DNA from: an uncultured Clostridia bacterium | GTDB taxonomy: Bacteria > Bacillota > Clostridia > Christensenellales > CAG-138 | DNA: 64,000 bases | Direction of reading: 5' to 3' | Assembly: GCA_944336475.1 (NCBI GenBank) | Contig: CALVLD010000003.1 | Coordinates: 56,493-120,492, forward strand | In this document: positions 53,588-61,954 of the stretch, piece after piece | How the letters are laid out: every line of letters starts with the position of its first letter | Numbering within the stretch: position 1 is the stretch's first letter | Program-made: the position numbers and the translations under genes | The notes under the pieces: model-generated | Seen by the model: only the letters and a program-made list of their open reading frames with translations | What the model was told of the DNA's origin: nothing | The model's database searches: none

Positions 53588-54088
53588 TCAGCGCTGATAT
53601 CGATTCCGCCGCTCTTCTATGTAGGCGTCTGCCTCGTCACGGCACTTAAATATTATCACATCCCCAGCGTACTCCTCCAGCATTCGGTATATGGTCGGAA
53701 GCTGTACGCTTGGAAAATCCAGTATGTATTGACGGAACTCCGGTTCAAACTCCTCCTCCGTCCAAGGCATATCTTCACGCTTGATTCCGATTCGCCCTTC
53801 AACACTGCGAATACACAGCTCCGCAGGATAGTCCAACAGGAACACGGTATCGCAGTGACGGAGCCGTATGTCCAGCGTTCTTGAATAGTTGCCGTCGATT
53901 ATCCACTCAGGCAGGTCAATTATTGAGGCAAGTGCCGCATCGAACTCCTCCCGTGTATGACAGCTCCTGTCGGATTTGTGCCACAGCATATCGAGGTGGT
54001 ACAGCGGCAGACCCGTCGCCACATGGAGCCGCCGTGCGAATGTGCTCTTGCCCGCGCCCGGGCAGCCTGTCACTATCACTTTTTTCAT
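53588..54088 (-). CDS. Adenylate-kinase-like P-loop NTPase (topology modulation protein type)
   Basis: 166 residues. Walker A GCPGAGKSTFARRL, the segment LPLYHLDMLWHK and WIIDGNYSRTLDIRL are typical of the small nucleotide-kinase-like proteins annotated as DNA topology modulation protein (FlaR-like). Substrate unknown. ATG 54088 follows GAAAGGGA; the frame opens at 54166 inside the tRNA-Lys gene, which rules out that start. Transcribed downstream of tRNA-Lys. Confidence 0.85.
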   Translation of the reverse strand: MKKVIVTGCPGAGKSTFARRLHVATGLPLYHLDMLWHKSDRSCHTREEFDAALASIIDLPEWIIDGNYSRTLDIRLRHCDTVFLLDYPAELCIRSVEGRIGIKREDMPWTEEEFEPEFRQYILDFPSVQLPTIYRMLEEYAGDVIIFKCRDEADAYIEERRNRYQR

Positions 54089-54123
54089 GCGGCAGATCCC
54101 TTTCGCAGCAGAAAGCCGAATGT

Positions 54124-54152
54124 GAAAAATAGCACCTGCTCCCGCAAGTGCT
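54124..54152 (-). terminator. Terminator of tRNA-Lys
   Basis: AGCACTTGC / GCAGGTGCT stem then ATTTTT on the minus strand, directly after the tRNA. Confidence 0.8.
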
Positions 54153-54158
54153 ATCGCA

Positions 54159-54234
54159 TGGTACACCCTCAGGGGCTCGAACCCTGGACACCCTGATTAA
54201 GAGTCAGGTGCTCTACCAACTGAGCTAAGGGTGC
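54159..54234 (-). tRNA. tRNA-Lys (anticodon CTT)
   Basis: 76 bases with encoded CCA on the minus strand. Acceptor GCACCCT / AGGGTGT, D arm GCTCAGTTGGTAGAGC, anticodon stem CCTGA / TCAGG with loop CTCTTAA, T arm with GGTTCGAGCC. Confidence 0.97.
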
Positions 54235-54362
54235 ATACAGTCGGTCTGAACCAACCGCACGAATCATTATACACGGAACGGGCATAAATGCAAGGGTCGC
54301 ACAAAAATATATTTGATTTTTGGTTGCGGCGAATACTCACACCCACGCCCGTTGTTACCGGG

Positions 54363-56306
54363 TTATTCAACGCCGCCTATGCGAGGGTAATACTTGTAGC
54401 GAGTGGACAGAACGAGGTCGTCCGGATTATCAAGCGCCATGCGCAGCAGGCCGTAGCGTGTGAGCACTCGCCTGTGCCCATAGAGCACCCTGCAAACATA
54501 GCCCTGCTCAAACTCGAACACGCTGCCTCGAAACTCCGGCATTTGTTCGTATAATCCCTGAATAAAGCCGTACGGCAGAGCTATCTCTACAACATAGTTG
54601 TGGTTGTAGTGATAATACTCATCGTTTACCAGATAGACCTCATACTTGCCGTCGGCATTCGGATTCTCGTTTGCCACCATACAGTACAGGAGCGACTCCA
54701 GGCCATCGGGATAACCCTCAGCCGTGGGGGTCGTTGCGAGGCCGCTGAACCAAAATCTGCCGTCCTGGGCAAGCTCAAATATCTCTGCCTTGGTGAAGTC
54801 CGCCGTATAGGAGCACATATACTTGTCCACAGCCATGTTGGAAGTAAGATTCCCGAGCTCCATTGCACGGACGTCCTCATCCATCTCTGCGCACATCGCC
54901 TCGCCGAGCTGGGTACGGCTGTAATAGAGATTTATAAGCGACTCGTTGCTCAGCTTGTAGGAGGATGGGACTATCTCTATCAGGTTGCCGTTCTTATAAC
55001 GGAAGAGGCTGTGCTCATAGTCGTAGCGGAGTTGCTTTGCCTCCTCTGCGGTGTATGCGGTGGGATCCTCCAGATACTCCTGCATGAGCATCTCGGCGCT
55101 CACTATCTCCGCAAGCCAGTATATGGAGCTGCTGAACTCCCCTGTCAGATACTCCTCAAAGCCCTCACGAGTCGTGAGTATCTCGGGAAATGCCGCAACC
55201 GCCTTTACGGTGAAGCTGCTCTCGTCGTTGGCATGAAGGGCAAGGTAATGCTGAAGGCAGTCATACAGAGTGCCGTATTTGGATGCAAAGTCTTTCTCCC
55301 TGGTTGCCACGCTGAAGGGCATCTCGTACTCGGAGTAGTAGATGCCTATGGCGTTGATTATGCAGATGTCCAGCCTTCCGGCATTGGCGGCATCGACATA
55401 TGTCTTGATGTACAGCTCCTGCAGATTAAGCCCGTCGTCGGTGACGTATTTCCGCATCACGGCGGCGTCATAGTAGCCGAAATCGACCCTTATCAGCTCG
55501 TCATCGTCATATGCCCCAAGCGCATTATAGAGCGATTCGGTCATGTTGGGATACTCATCGGATGCGGCACGGTTAGTGTTGCGCCAGTAGTCGGGATCCG
55601 CCTCGTCCACTGTGACGGCTTCATACTCGGTGGTCATCTTCGGCATTGAGAGTACGGATATGAGGTAGTAGCCCTCCCTTCCGAGCAGGAACAGAAGACC
55701 TGCGGCGACAAGGCCCAGCATTACGGCGACGGCTATGTTGGTGTGGTTCGTGCGCCTTTCGACATTGAACGACACGGTGTTCCAGATGTCCTTCTCGCCG
55801 CAGAGGCTTGCAAACACGAGGCGCAGCCTGTCCCCCCTCTCATCGGGGGAGCCGTATCTGATCAGTTTTGCATCAGCCGAGTCCGTGCAGGCATTAAGCT
55901 CATCAAGCGAGAGCTGCAGAAGCCTTGAAGCTTCATGCGGATTGAACCTTGCAATACGGCGGAGCACCCATACCGCAAGCTCGTCCTCCGTCAGATCGGA
56001 AAAGAGCTGCTCCGTTCTCGGATCGGGCCTGCGTTTTTTTATATCCTCGCCGCTTGACTCGAGCTTTTTGCGCAGCGACGCCGTTTCTGCCATTACGATG
56101 CGAAACGCCTCTATGTCGGGCTCTGCCTTGCGGAGTATCGTGCGGCAGCGCAGTGCGGCGGTTGTATAGGCCTTTGCGCAGCAGTTGAACGCATCCTTCT
56201 CGCTGCGAAGCATCGCATAGGCATAGGCGTATGCGGCCACCCTCTGACGCTGATAGAGCGGATATATCGAGTTCAGACATTTTTCAGCACGTCTGGACTG
56301 CTTCAT
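54363..56306 (-). CDS. Sigma-factor-like protein fused to a membrane anchor and extracytoplasmic domain
   Basis: 647 residues. Residues 14-60 resemble an ECF sigma region 2 (LYQRQRVAAYAYAYAMLRSEKDAFNCCAKAY) and 104-150 a region 4 (LTEDELAVWVLRRIARFNPHEASRLLQLSLDEL), both diverged. Next, about 188-210, comes one membrane segment; the remaining ~430 residues are outside the cell and unrecognised, rich in acidic and aromatic residues. So one chain holds sigma-like and sensor-like parts, or a sigma-derived anti-sigma. It is preceded by ECF-like site 4 with only a 29-base leader, consistent with autoregulation. ATG 56306 follows GGAGG. Confidence 0.55.
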   Translation of the reverse strand: MKQSRRAEKCLNSIYPLYQRQRVAAYAYAYAMLRSEKDAFNCCAKAYTTAALRCRTILRKAEPDIEAFRIVMAETASLRKKLESSGEDIKKRRPDPRTEQLFSDLTEDELAVWVLRRIARFNPHEASRLLQLSLDELNACTDSADAKLIRYGSPDERGDRLRLVFASLCGEKDIWNTVSFNVERRTNHTNIAVAVMLGLVAAGLLFLLGREGYYLISVLSMPKMTTEYEAVTVDEADPDYWRNTNRAASDEYPNMTESLYNALGAYDDDELIRVDFGYYDAAVMRKYVTDDGLNLQELYIKTYVDAANAGRLDICIINAIGIYYSEYEMPFSVATREKDFASKYGTLYDCLQHYLALHANDESSFTVKAVAAFPEILTTREGFEEYLTGEFSSSIYWLAEIVSAEMLMQEYLEDPTAYTAEEAKQLRYDYEHSLFRYKNGNLIEIVPSSYKLSNESLINLYYSRTQLGEAMCAEMDEDVRAMELGNLTSNMAVDKYMCSYTADFTKAEIFELAQDGRFWFSGLATTPTAEGYPDGLESLLYCMVANENPNADGKYEVYLVNDEYYHYNHNYVVEIALPYGFIQGLYEQMPEFRGSVFEFEQGYVCRVLYGHRRVLTRYGLLRMALDNPDDLVLSTRYKYYPRIGGVE

Positions 56307-56342
56307 TTACAAAACCTCCGATGGTGTTCATACCTAAATTAA

Positions 56343-56368
56343 AACGCACCATACCGCCGAAAGGTTAC
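56343..56368 (-). promoter_or_regulatory. Putative ECF-sigma promoter (site 4 of 4) for the sigma-like gene
   Basis: Minus strand GTAACCTTT (56368-56360), 11 bases, TGCGTTTTAAT (TGCGTT at 56348-56343). It matches sites 1-3 in both boxes and spacing and lies 37 bases before the start codon of 54363-56306. Confidence 0.7.
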
Positions 56369-56426
56369 AAACGCATGCGACGGCGCACCTAATATATCAA
56401 GCGAACAATTACTCCGCTGAGACGGC

Positions 56427-57593
56427 CTAATCTGCCTCCGACAGCTGGCGCTCCGCCTCCTTTTCTGCATTGCGCTTGTTGACCCAGTTTGCAATAAGAC
56501 GGTAGATCACCGCAGTCGTGGGCACGGCAAGCAGTATGCCCATGAAGCCGAACAGCCCGCCGCCGATTATAATGGCGCACAGCACCCAAATGCCGGATAT
56601 GCCCACGGCGTCGTCCATTACTCTGGGATAAATGAGGTTGCTCTCTATCTGCTGTATCACGATTATCATTACCACGAACCATACGGCCAGCATGGGATTG
56701 TCGGTGCTCGCCATGAGTATTATGAACGCACTCGGTATCGTGCTTGCCCACGGGCCGATTATGGGCACCAGTGCGGCGACGCAGATGAATGCCGATATGA
56801 GCTCGGGATACGGCATGCTGAATATCCGCATACAGATATAGCAGAGTATGCCGATTATCCCGCAGGATGTGAACTGCCCCAGGAAGTATCTGCGGAAGGT
56901 GACGTTTGCGAGCTTGCAGGCATCCAACAGATAATCCGCAGTGCTGTCGGAGGCCGCCGCGCGGATCAGACGTTTTGCCTGGTTCAACAGTTTTTCCTTG
57001 CGTACAAGGGCGTATATGCTTATTATGAGGGACATGACAACGGTGTATATGACATTCACCGCACTCACGGTGAAGCTGAGCAGCTTGGGCACGGTCTCTA
57101 TCACGAAGTCCTTTACCTTGACCAGCAGTGAGTTGATTATGTCGAAAATCTCCTGCGACACCTCATCCTTAAGGTTGAGCTTTTGCCACTGCTCCGTGAC
57201 CCATGTGCTTGCGATATCATAATATTCCTCCGCATTGTCGATAAGCTGTGTGATGCTGACAAACAGCTTCGGCACGACAAGTCCTATAACGAGAGCCACT
57301 ATGCCCAAAACTATCAAATACGACAACACGAGCGACAGCACCCTTGCGGTCTTTTTGCGCTTAAGCCTGAGCTTTTTGAAGGGCTTTTCCTCGAAAAAGC
57401 GCAGGGGTATGTTGACGATGAATGCAAAGAACAGTCCCCCGATTATGGGGCTGCAGACCGCACTGACCTTTTTCCACACGCCTTGCAGTACGGGCAGATT
57501 TTCAAGAAGCTCGTAGAACGCTATGCATATTATGCCTATCAGCACATATCTCTTTATGTCCGGCCAGATGTCGCGCAGTCTTATCTTTTTCAT
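56427..57593 (-). CDS. AI-2E family transporter (putative permease)
   Basis: 388 residues with about eight hydrophobic segments and the family's long middle loop; segments KRLIRAAASDSTADYLL, LISAFICVAALVPIIGPWAS and NLIYPRVMDDAVGISGIWVL are typical. Family members move autoinducer-2 or act as Na+/H+ exchangers; the substrate here is unknown. ATG 57593 follows GAGAGGATACAGGG. It is 44 bases after the uridine kinase gene on the same strand. Confidence 0.9.
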   Translation of the reverse strand: MKKIRLRDIWPDIKRYVLIGIICIAFYELLENLPVLQGVWKKVSAVCSPIIGGLFFAFIVNIPLRFFEEKPFKKLRLKRKKTARVLSLVLSYLIVLGIVALVIGLVVPKLFVSITQLIDNAEEYYDIASTWVTEQWQKLNLKDEVSQEIFDIINSLLVKVKDFVIETVPKLLSFTVSAVNVIYTVVMSLIISIYALVRKEKLLNQAKRLIRAAASDSTADYLLDACKLANVTFRRYFLGQFTSCGIIGILCYICMRIFSMPYPELISAFICVAALVPIIGPWASTIPSAFIILMASTDNPMLAVWFVVMIIVIQQIESNLIYPRVMDDAVGISGIWVLCAIIIGGGLFGFMGILLAVPTTAVIYRLIANWVNKRNAEKEAERQLSEAD

Positions 57594-57637
57594 CCCTGTA
57601 TCCTCTCAATCGTCATGTTGTCCAGCATTGCAGCCGA

Positions 57638-58282
57638 TTATTCAAGTTCCTCATCGGCGTCCTTGGTGAACTTCTCGGCAAGCAGCTTTGCGGACAGATA
57701 TGCGCTTATGGCGTCTATGGCCATGCGGTTTTTTCCCCCATGCATAACGGCAAAGTCCGCCTGGCGTATGTATTTGCTCACATGCTCCTCATACATGGGC
57801 TTGACGGTGTCCCTGTACTGCTTGGCTATGCTGTCGATGGTTCGACCCCTCGCCTTTATGTCACGCTCTATGCGGCGGAGCAGGCATATGTCTATATCCA
57901 CATTCATGTACACCCTAAGGCTCATCTCCTGCATGAGCCGCTTGTCATGAAACATATGTATGCCCTCGAGTATCAATACATCCGGCGGCATTATCAGCTC
58001 GTCCGTGTCGGCGCGCATATGCAGGGCATAGTCATAGCCCTTTCGGGTTATGGGCTTGCCCTCCGCAAGCATTATGACGTCCGCATACATTTCGTCATAA
58101 TCGAACACATCCGGCGCATCGTAGTTTATCTCACGCCGCCTCTCGAGCGGAAGGTGCGCATGGTTGCGGTAATAGCAGTCCTGTCCGATTATTGCCGCAT
58201 CGCATGTCAGTGAATCCCGTATCTCCTCCGCAAGCGTGGACTTGCCGCTGCCAGAAGCTCCGCATATGCCTACTATGATCAT
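57638..58282 (-). CDS. udk: Uridine kinase
   Basis: 214 residues. P-loop GASGSGKSTLAEEI, substrate segment YDAPDVFDYDEMYADVIML and VLILEGIHMFHDKRL are typical. Phosphorylates uridine and cytidine with ATP/GTP in salvage. ATG 58282 follows AGGAGG. Last known housekeeping gene of the operon that begins with the HPr-kinase-like gene. Confidence 0.92.
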   Translation of the reverse strand: MIIVGICGASGSGKSTLAEEIRDSLTCDAAIIGQDCYYRNHAHLPLERRREINYDAPDVFDYDEMYADVIMLAEGKPITRKGYDYALHMRADTDELIMPPDVLILEGIHMFHDKRLMQEMSLRVYMNVDIDICLLRRIERDIKARGRTIDSIAKQYRDTVKPMYEEHVSKYIRQADFAVMHGGKNRMAIDAISAYLSAKLLAEKFTKDADEELE

Positions 58283-58327
58283 ACCAAACCTCCTAAAATG
58301 CTTTGCCGATACCCTGCGGTATGCCGT

Positions 58328-58825
58328 TTATTTCCGCCGCTCTTGCCTGAAAAGCCGCTTCCAAGCTCCATAGATAAACCTGCCGACACATAGCGCAGGA
58401 CGCTTAACGCCTGCCGTAACGACCATCCATGCGCCATACGCACGGCAGAACAAATCTCCTGCGCTCCTGCTTTTGCCTCGACTGCGGCAGCTCGCCATGA
58501 CCCCTATCACATTCTCCGTCCACACGGGCTCGTCCCACTCAAGCCTGTTGTCGCCGCAGAATATCAGCCGCTTCCCCCTGCGGCGAACCAGCCTGTGGAG
58601 CACGCATCTGCCATCCGGCATTGCGTAAAGCGCCACCGTGCCGAGCTTTATGCGCTCGGGCGGCTTTACAAGCGTCACGGTATCGCCCGCCGTTCTGAAC
58701 AGGGGAAGCATACTTGCGCCCTTTGGGGAAAATGTCACCTCGCCGCCTGCGCCGAGCACGTCGTCAAACACATCCCTGCAGTCGATGAGGGCGACCGTAT
58801 GCACCCTTGTCTCATCAGAGGTCAT
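58328..58825 (-). CDS. S24/S26 signal-peptidase-like protein
   Basis: 165 residues. FSPKGASMLPLFR carries the GxSMxP nucleophile motif; HRLV follows in VLHRLVRRRGKRLIFCGDN, as in SipW/Ser-His type S26 peptidases. No clear N-terminal membrane segment, so it may be cytosolic or peripheral; the C-terminus is basic. Its start overlaps the PqqD-like stop (ATGA type), so it belongs to a three-gene cassette with PqqD and an HPr-kinase-like protein. A peptide substrate is the obvious guess. Confidence 0.8.
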   Translation of the reverse strand: MTSDETRVHTVALIDCRDVFDDVLGAGGEVTFSPKGASMLPLFRTAGDTVTLVKPPERIKLGTVALYAMPDGRCVLHRLVRRRGKRLIFCGDNRLEWDEPVWTENVIGVMASCRSRGKSRSAGDLFCRAYGAWMVVTAGVKRPALCVGRFIYGAWKRLFRQERRK

Positions 58826-59088
58826 TCGGCAAGCAGCCCCTCGACCCTGAGCTTTTCGATGAAGCGTTCAATGCCCCTGCGAGCGGTCTGCTCATCAACA
58901 TCATACTCTGCGAGTATTGCTGCGGCAAGAGCGTCGGCATCCGTCTCCTCCTGCAGCATACGCCACAGGAATGCCCCTGTGTCGTTCAGCGTAATCATGC
59001 CGTTGAAATCAAGCGACGTCTGCCCTACGGGAACCACCACAGTCTCTCCTGCGATATCGCGCAGCATAAATCCTTCCCTGATTCTCAT
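58822..59088 (-). CDS. PqqD-family protein (RiPP recognition element)
   Basis: 88 residues. DFNGMITLNDTGAFLWRMLQEETDADALAAAILAEYDVD is a clear PqqD-like winged helix, the domain that binds leader peptides in RiPP pathways. ATG 59088 follows AGAGGGA and overlaps the upstream stop by four bases. The neighbours (HPr-kinase-like, S26-like) match known tailoring sets, but no precursor peptide or cyclase was found nearby. Confidence 0.85.
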   Translation of the reverse strand: MRIREGFMLRDIAGETVVVPVGQTSLDFNGMITLNDTGAFLWRMLQEETDADALAAAILAEYDVDEQTARRGIERFIEKLRVEGLLAE

Positions 59089-59786
59089 ATATCTCCCTCT
59101 GCGCACATGACGCTGCACGCAAGCTCGGCTGCGCCTATGTCGGCACTGCACCTAAGTCTGTATACCGGAGTGCTCTCAACAAGCCTTTCTACAAGCCCGA
59201 GCAGCAGCTCCATCCTCTCCGCACGGATGTTGCGTATGGTCTGTCCCATTACGAGCCCCACCGCCTTCGCCGGAGTGATGCGCTCTATGGAGTTTTGCTC
59301 CGCACGCTCTATGAATGCTACGCCGCCGAGGGGCAGCCCCACGTTGCAGCTGATGTCATGCTTACCGCTCCACGGCGTGCCGTATGCAAGGAACCGCCCC
59401 TGCTCGAGCCGCAGCGCAGGCTTATCGTCGTTTATCATATATACGTCGTCAAACGCCCTTCTCCAGAGCTCGGCATGGGTGGATTTGCCAACGCCGCTGT
59501 TTGCCGAAAACGCATAGGCACGCCCTCCCTTTGCCACTGCGGAGGCGTGGAGCATGAGTCCGTCATGGGCAAGAAGCTCAAAGTAGAATCTCATGCCGGA
59601 CAGCAGGTATCTGCAGTCATCCTCCGAAAGGGTCTTGACCTCCGCCATTGCCCTTCGGAGCTCGGCCTCATCAACGGTGACGACTATGTCCGCCGTGCGT
59701 GCATCGCATACATAGCTCTGCGCACGGGCGAGAAACTTCTCCCCACAGCCGACGGCCTCGACCGCAAGCCCCGCAATGCCGTACAA
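59085..59786 (-). CDS. HPr kinase-like protein
   Basis: 233 residues. ASAVAKGGRAYAFSANSGVGKSTHAELW has the P-loop of HPr-kinase/phosphorylase relatives, followed by INDDKPALR and GTPWSGKHDIS. It lacks the N-terminal HprK domain, like the kinase-like enzymes that modify peptides in some lasso and related RiPP clusters. The start is TTG 59786 after GGGGGG (no ATG in frame); the frame further upstream is unlikely. First gene of the cassette. Confidence 0.8.
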   Translation of the reverse strand: MYGIAGLAVEAVGCGEKFLARAQSYVCDARTADIVVTVDEAELRRAMAEVKTLSEDDCRYLLSGMRFYFELLAHDGLMLHASAVAKGGRAYAFSANSGVGKSTHAELWRRAFDDVYMINDDKPALRLEQGRFLAYGTPWSGKHDISCNVGLPLGGVAFIERAEQNSIERITPAKAVGLVMGQTIRNIRAERMELLLGLVERLVESTPVYRLRCSADIGAAELACSVMCAEGDI

Positions 59787-59848
59787 TGCACATCCCCCCG
59801 ACGAAATACTGTGACGAAGGTAAACGATACCGTCGCCCCTAATTTTTA

Positions 59849-59877
59849 AGTATACCAAACCATCTGCGGAAACGCAA
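59849..59877 (-). promoter_or_regulatory. Promoter for the HPr-kinase-like/PqqD/S26 operon
   Basis: Minus strand TTGCGT (59877-59872), 17 bases, TATACT (59854-59849), about 60 bases before the TTG start. Confidence 0.65.
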
Positions 59878-59964
59878 GCAAAAAAGAGCCTCCGTGAGGA
59901 ACTACTCATAAAACAGTATGAACAAAAAACCGAAACAGGGCGCCTGCCATACGGATTGCAACGA

Positions 59965-60004
59965 AAAGCGGGTAAGGAGCCAAAAACTTCTTACCCGCTT
60001 TTTC
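59965..60004. terminator. Terminator hairpin at the left edge of the mobile region
   Basis: AAAGCGGGTAAG / CTTACCCGCTTT with T-run on the plus strand; it also works on the minus strand. The 59906-60118 stretch on the minus strand holds a 70-residue frame that I do not recognise. Confidence 0.75.
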
Positions 60005-60114
60005 TATGCCGCATGGAACGATAGAACAGTGTTTCGTCGCTTTCGATGGATATGGCTCTATTTCTGTCCTCTGCAAGCCGCATAAATCAAGGCTTTTTCT
60101 GGCTTTGCTATTTT

Positions 60115-60312
60115 TCATCTGTCAAAGCCAAATCTGGTCAGGGCTTCCACTAACTGTGCTTTCAAGTGATCTTGAATATCGTCGTTGATACACCCTTGAA
60201 GGTAAGACAGATACTTGATGCAGCCGATATGGTTTTGAATGACCGCATTTACCGCTTCCGGCTCTCCGGCGGCTGCCTTTACGATCGTTTCATACGGCAG
60301 CAATCCGTACAC
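60115..60312 (-). CDS. HTH_16-type small protein of a Tn916-like element
   Basis: 65 residues. LLPYETIVKAAAGEPEAVNAVIQNHIGCI matches the small helix-turn-helix protein (Tn916 ORF8-like) that always follows the element's sigma gene. It sits four bases after the sigma gene stop on the same strand, as expected. No integrase or excisionase gene follows within the window, so the element looks incomplete. Confidence 0.75.
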   Translation of the reverse strand: MYGLLPYETIVKAAAGEPEAVNAVIQNHIGCIKYLSYLQGCINDDIQDHLKAQLVEALTRFGFDR

Positions 60313-60315
60313 TTC

Positions 60316-60755
60316 CTATTCTTCATGTTCTAACGTCTCCATTTCTTTTCGAATCAAGCGTAATGCCCTTTTCCGTCCGCATAAGCTTGCACTTCTGCAA
60401 ACGCCAAACATTTCTCCGATTTCTGCGTCGCTGTAACCGAGATAGTACCGCAAAAGCAGCATTTCTCGCCGCTTCTCCGGCAGACGAAGCAATGCGGCTG
60501 CTAACTGCTCGCTTTTCACGATGACCGTTTTTCCGCAAAAGGTAAAGGCGGTAGGCGTATCGTATTTTACAAAGCACTCGTCTGTTACAGTAACCGGCTC
60601 AAAATCAAACTCTTGAGATAATCAAGGAACACTTCAAACTGCTGTTTCTTCCGCAACTTCTTGTAAGCATCCAGCGCCGCATGATAAAGCACAATCTTGC
60701 AAAAGGCGTTGAAAGTACGCTCAATTTGTTCTCGATACCGCTCACTATTCCTCAT
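60316..60755 (-). pseudogene. Frameshifted sigma-70-like factor of a conjugative element
   Basis: The first part (60755-60585) reads MRNSERYREQIERTFNAFCKIVLYHAALDAYKKLRKKQQFEVFLDYL, the usual start of Tn916-family sigma factors, then runs into a stop. The rest continues in another frame: SQEFDFEPVTVTDECFVKYDTP, then the region 4 part LPEKRREMLLLRYYLGYSDAEIGEMF. A one-base change near 60610 explains the break. ATG 60755 follows a strong GGGAAGAAAGG site. Either a true lesion or, less likely, a programmed frameshift. Confidence 0.8.
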
Positions 60756-60834
60756 TTTTGCCCCCCTTTCTTCCCAAACGGGGGGGCAAAACAGCAAACG
60801 CCCATGCAGTGTGACACCTTTCCTCAGAAAATAC

Positions 60835-60884
60835 AAAACCGCTGTAATCTCCATCCTTGCGATGATGAAAATTACAGCGGTTTT
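60835..60884. repeat. Inverted repeat hairpin in the mobile region
   Basis: AAAACCGCTGTAAT / ATTACAGCGGTTTT, 14-base arms around a 22-base loop. Possibly a terminator or a recombination-related site. A second hairpin, AACGCCACGGA / TCCGTGGCGTT, is at 60968-61001. Confidence 0.7.
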
Positions 60885-61126
60885 CATTTCCCTTTCACTC
60901 CCTGCAACGCTTGGTTCTGGAAATTTGCCAAAGTTCACGGAAACTTTTTTGAGAAGGAGCATAGAAAAACGCCACGGACTTGCAAGAAAATCCGTGGCGT
61001 TGATTAACGGCTGATTCAGTGGTCGTTCATATAATTGTTACAAAGGAAATCCGGAAAGCTGTTAACTTGCAGCAAAAATATGATATAATTTGCTTGCGGA
61101 CTGATTATGTGAAAGGAGCTGAAGGT

Positions 61127-61954
61127 ATGTTTAAGAAAATTTTTTCTATGGTATTGGTGTTTCTGATATGTTGCTCTACATCAATTACCGTATTTGCTCA
61201 GGCAGAACATTCACATGTTGAAGAAAATGATGCATCCAACGGTAATGAAGAAACTGCGATTATCAATGTGACGTCGCCCTCTCCAGGGATAGTTGTAACG
61301 GATGCCGAAATGATTATAGCTTCTGACTGTGTGCAAACCGCTACAGCCGATTCGGAATACTTGGAATGGCTTTTAGGTGCTTCGGATGAAATCATATCCG
61401 CTTCTACCATTGAGTTGTTGGAATATTTCCTGAAATCTCCATTTATGGGACAACAGGTTTATTCCTGTTTCTCAACGCCGAATAACAGAGAGATTGACTT
61501 TTCGTGCCATGAGGCTTTCCGTGAACTTATTTCCAGAGAGGACTGCGTAGAGTCACTGGAAAGTTACGCAGAAAGCATTCTGTGTGGTTCAAAAAGCGAT
61601 GAGCTGGATATAGCCAAATTTGAGAAACTATTGGCTCAACCTTCTGTGGAGTCGCTTATATCTGATAGTTATCCGAATCTGCGAAGCATATATACCGCAT
61701 CTGAGGTTGTTTCGTCATCGGTCGGAGACCTTGCAGGTGCAATCAACAATATACGATATTGTTCGGCTGGAACAATAAGCACAGCAAATAACCGTAATGT
61801 TGAAGTATGCACTCCTCATCGTAAACGGTCATCATCAGAAATCACAAACATTAATAATAGCTATGATTCCATTGTCCATCTGGACACACTCCACCCGGAT
61901 GCTCCGGCGGCATGCCACTTGAACAACCTGCTTAGGAAGTCGGCAGAGGAATAA
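61127..61954 (+). CDS. Secreted protein, 3' end replaced by IS sequence (chimeric)
   Basis: The first ~245 residues are a signal-bearing protein (MFKKIFSMVLVFLICCSTS...), AT-rich and unlike the neighbours, with no recognised domain. The last ~30 residues (from about SYDSIVHLDTLHP) are the antisense of a transposase gene: the frame runs past the insertion point near 61862 into IS DNA and stops there. So the native C-terminus is lost. ATG 61127 follows AAGGAGCTGAAGG. A promoter with TATAAT at 61083-61088 lies upstream. Confidence 0.7.
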   Translation: MFKKIFSMVLVFLICCSTSITVFAQAEHSHVEENDASNGNEETAIINVTSPSPGIVVTDAEMIIASDCVQTATADSEYLEWLLGASDEIISASTIELLEYFLKSPFMGQQVYSCFSTPNNREIDFSCHEAFRELISREDCVESLESYAESILCGSKSDELDIAKFEKLLAQPSVESLISDSYPNLRSIYTASEVVSSSVGDLAGAINNIRYCSAGTISTANNRNVEVCTPHRKRSSSEITNINNSYDSIVHLDTLHPDAPAACHLNNLLRKSAEE

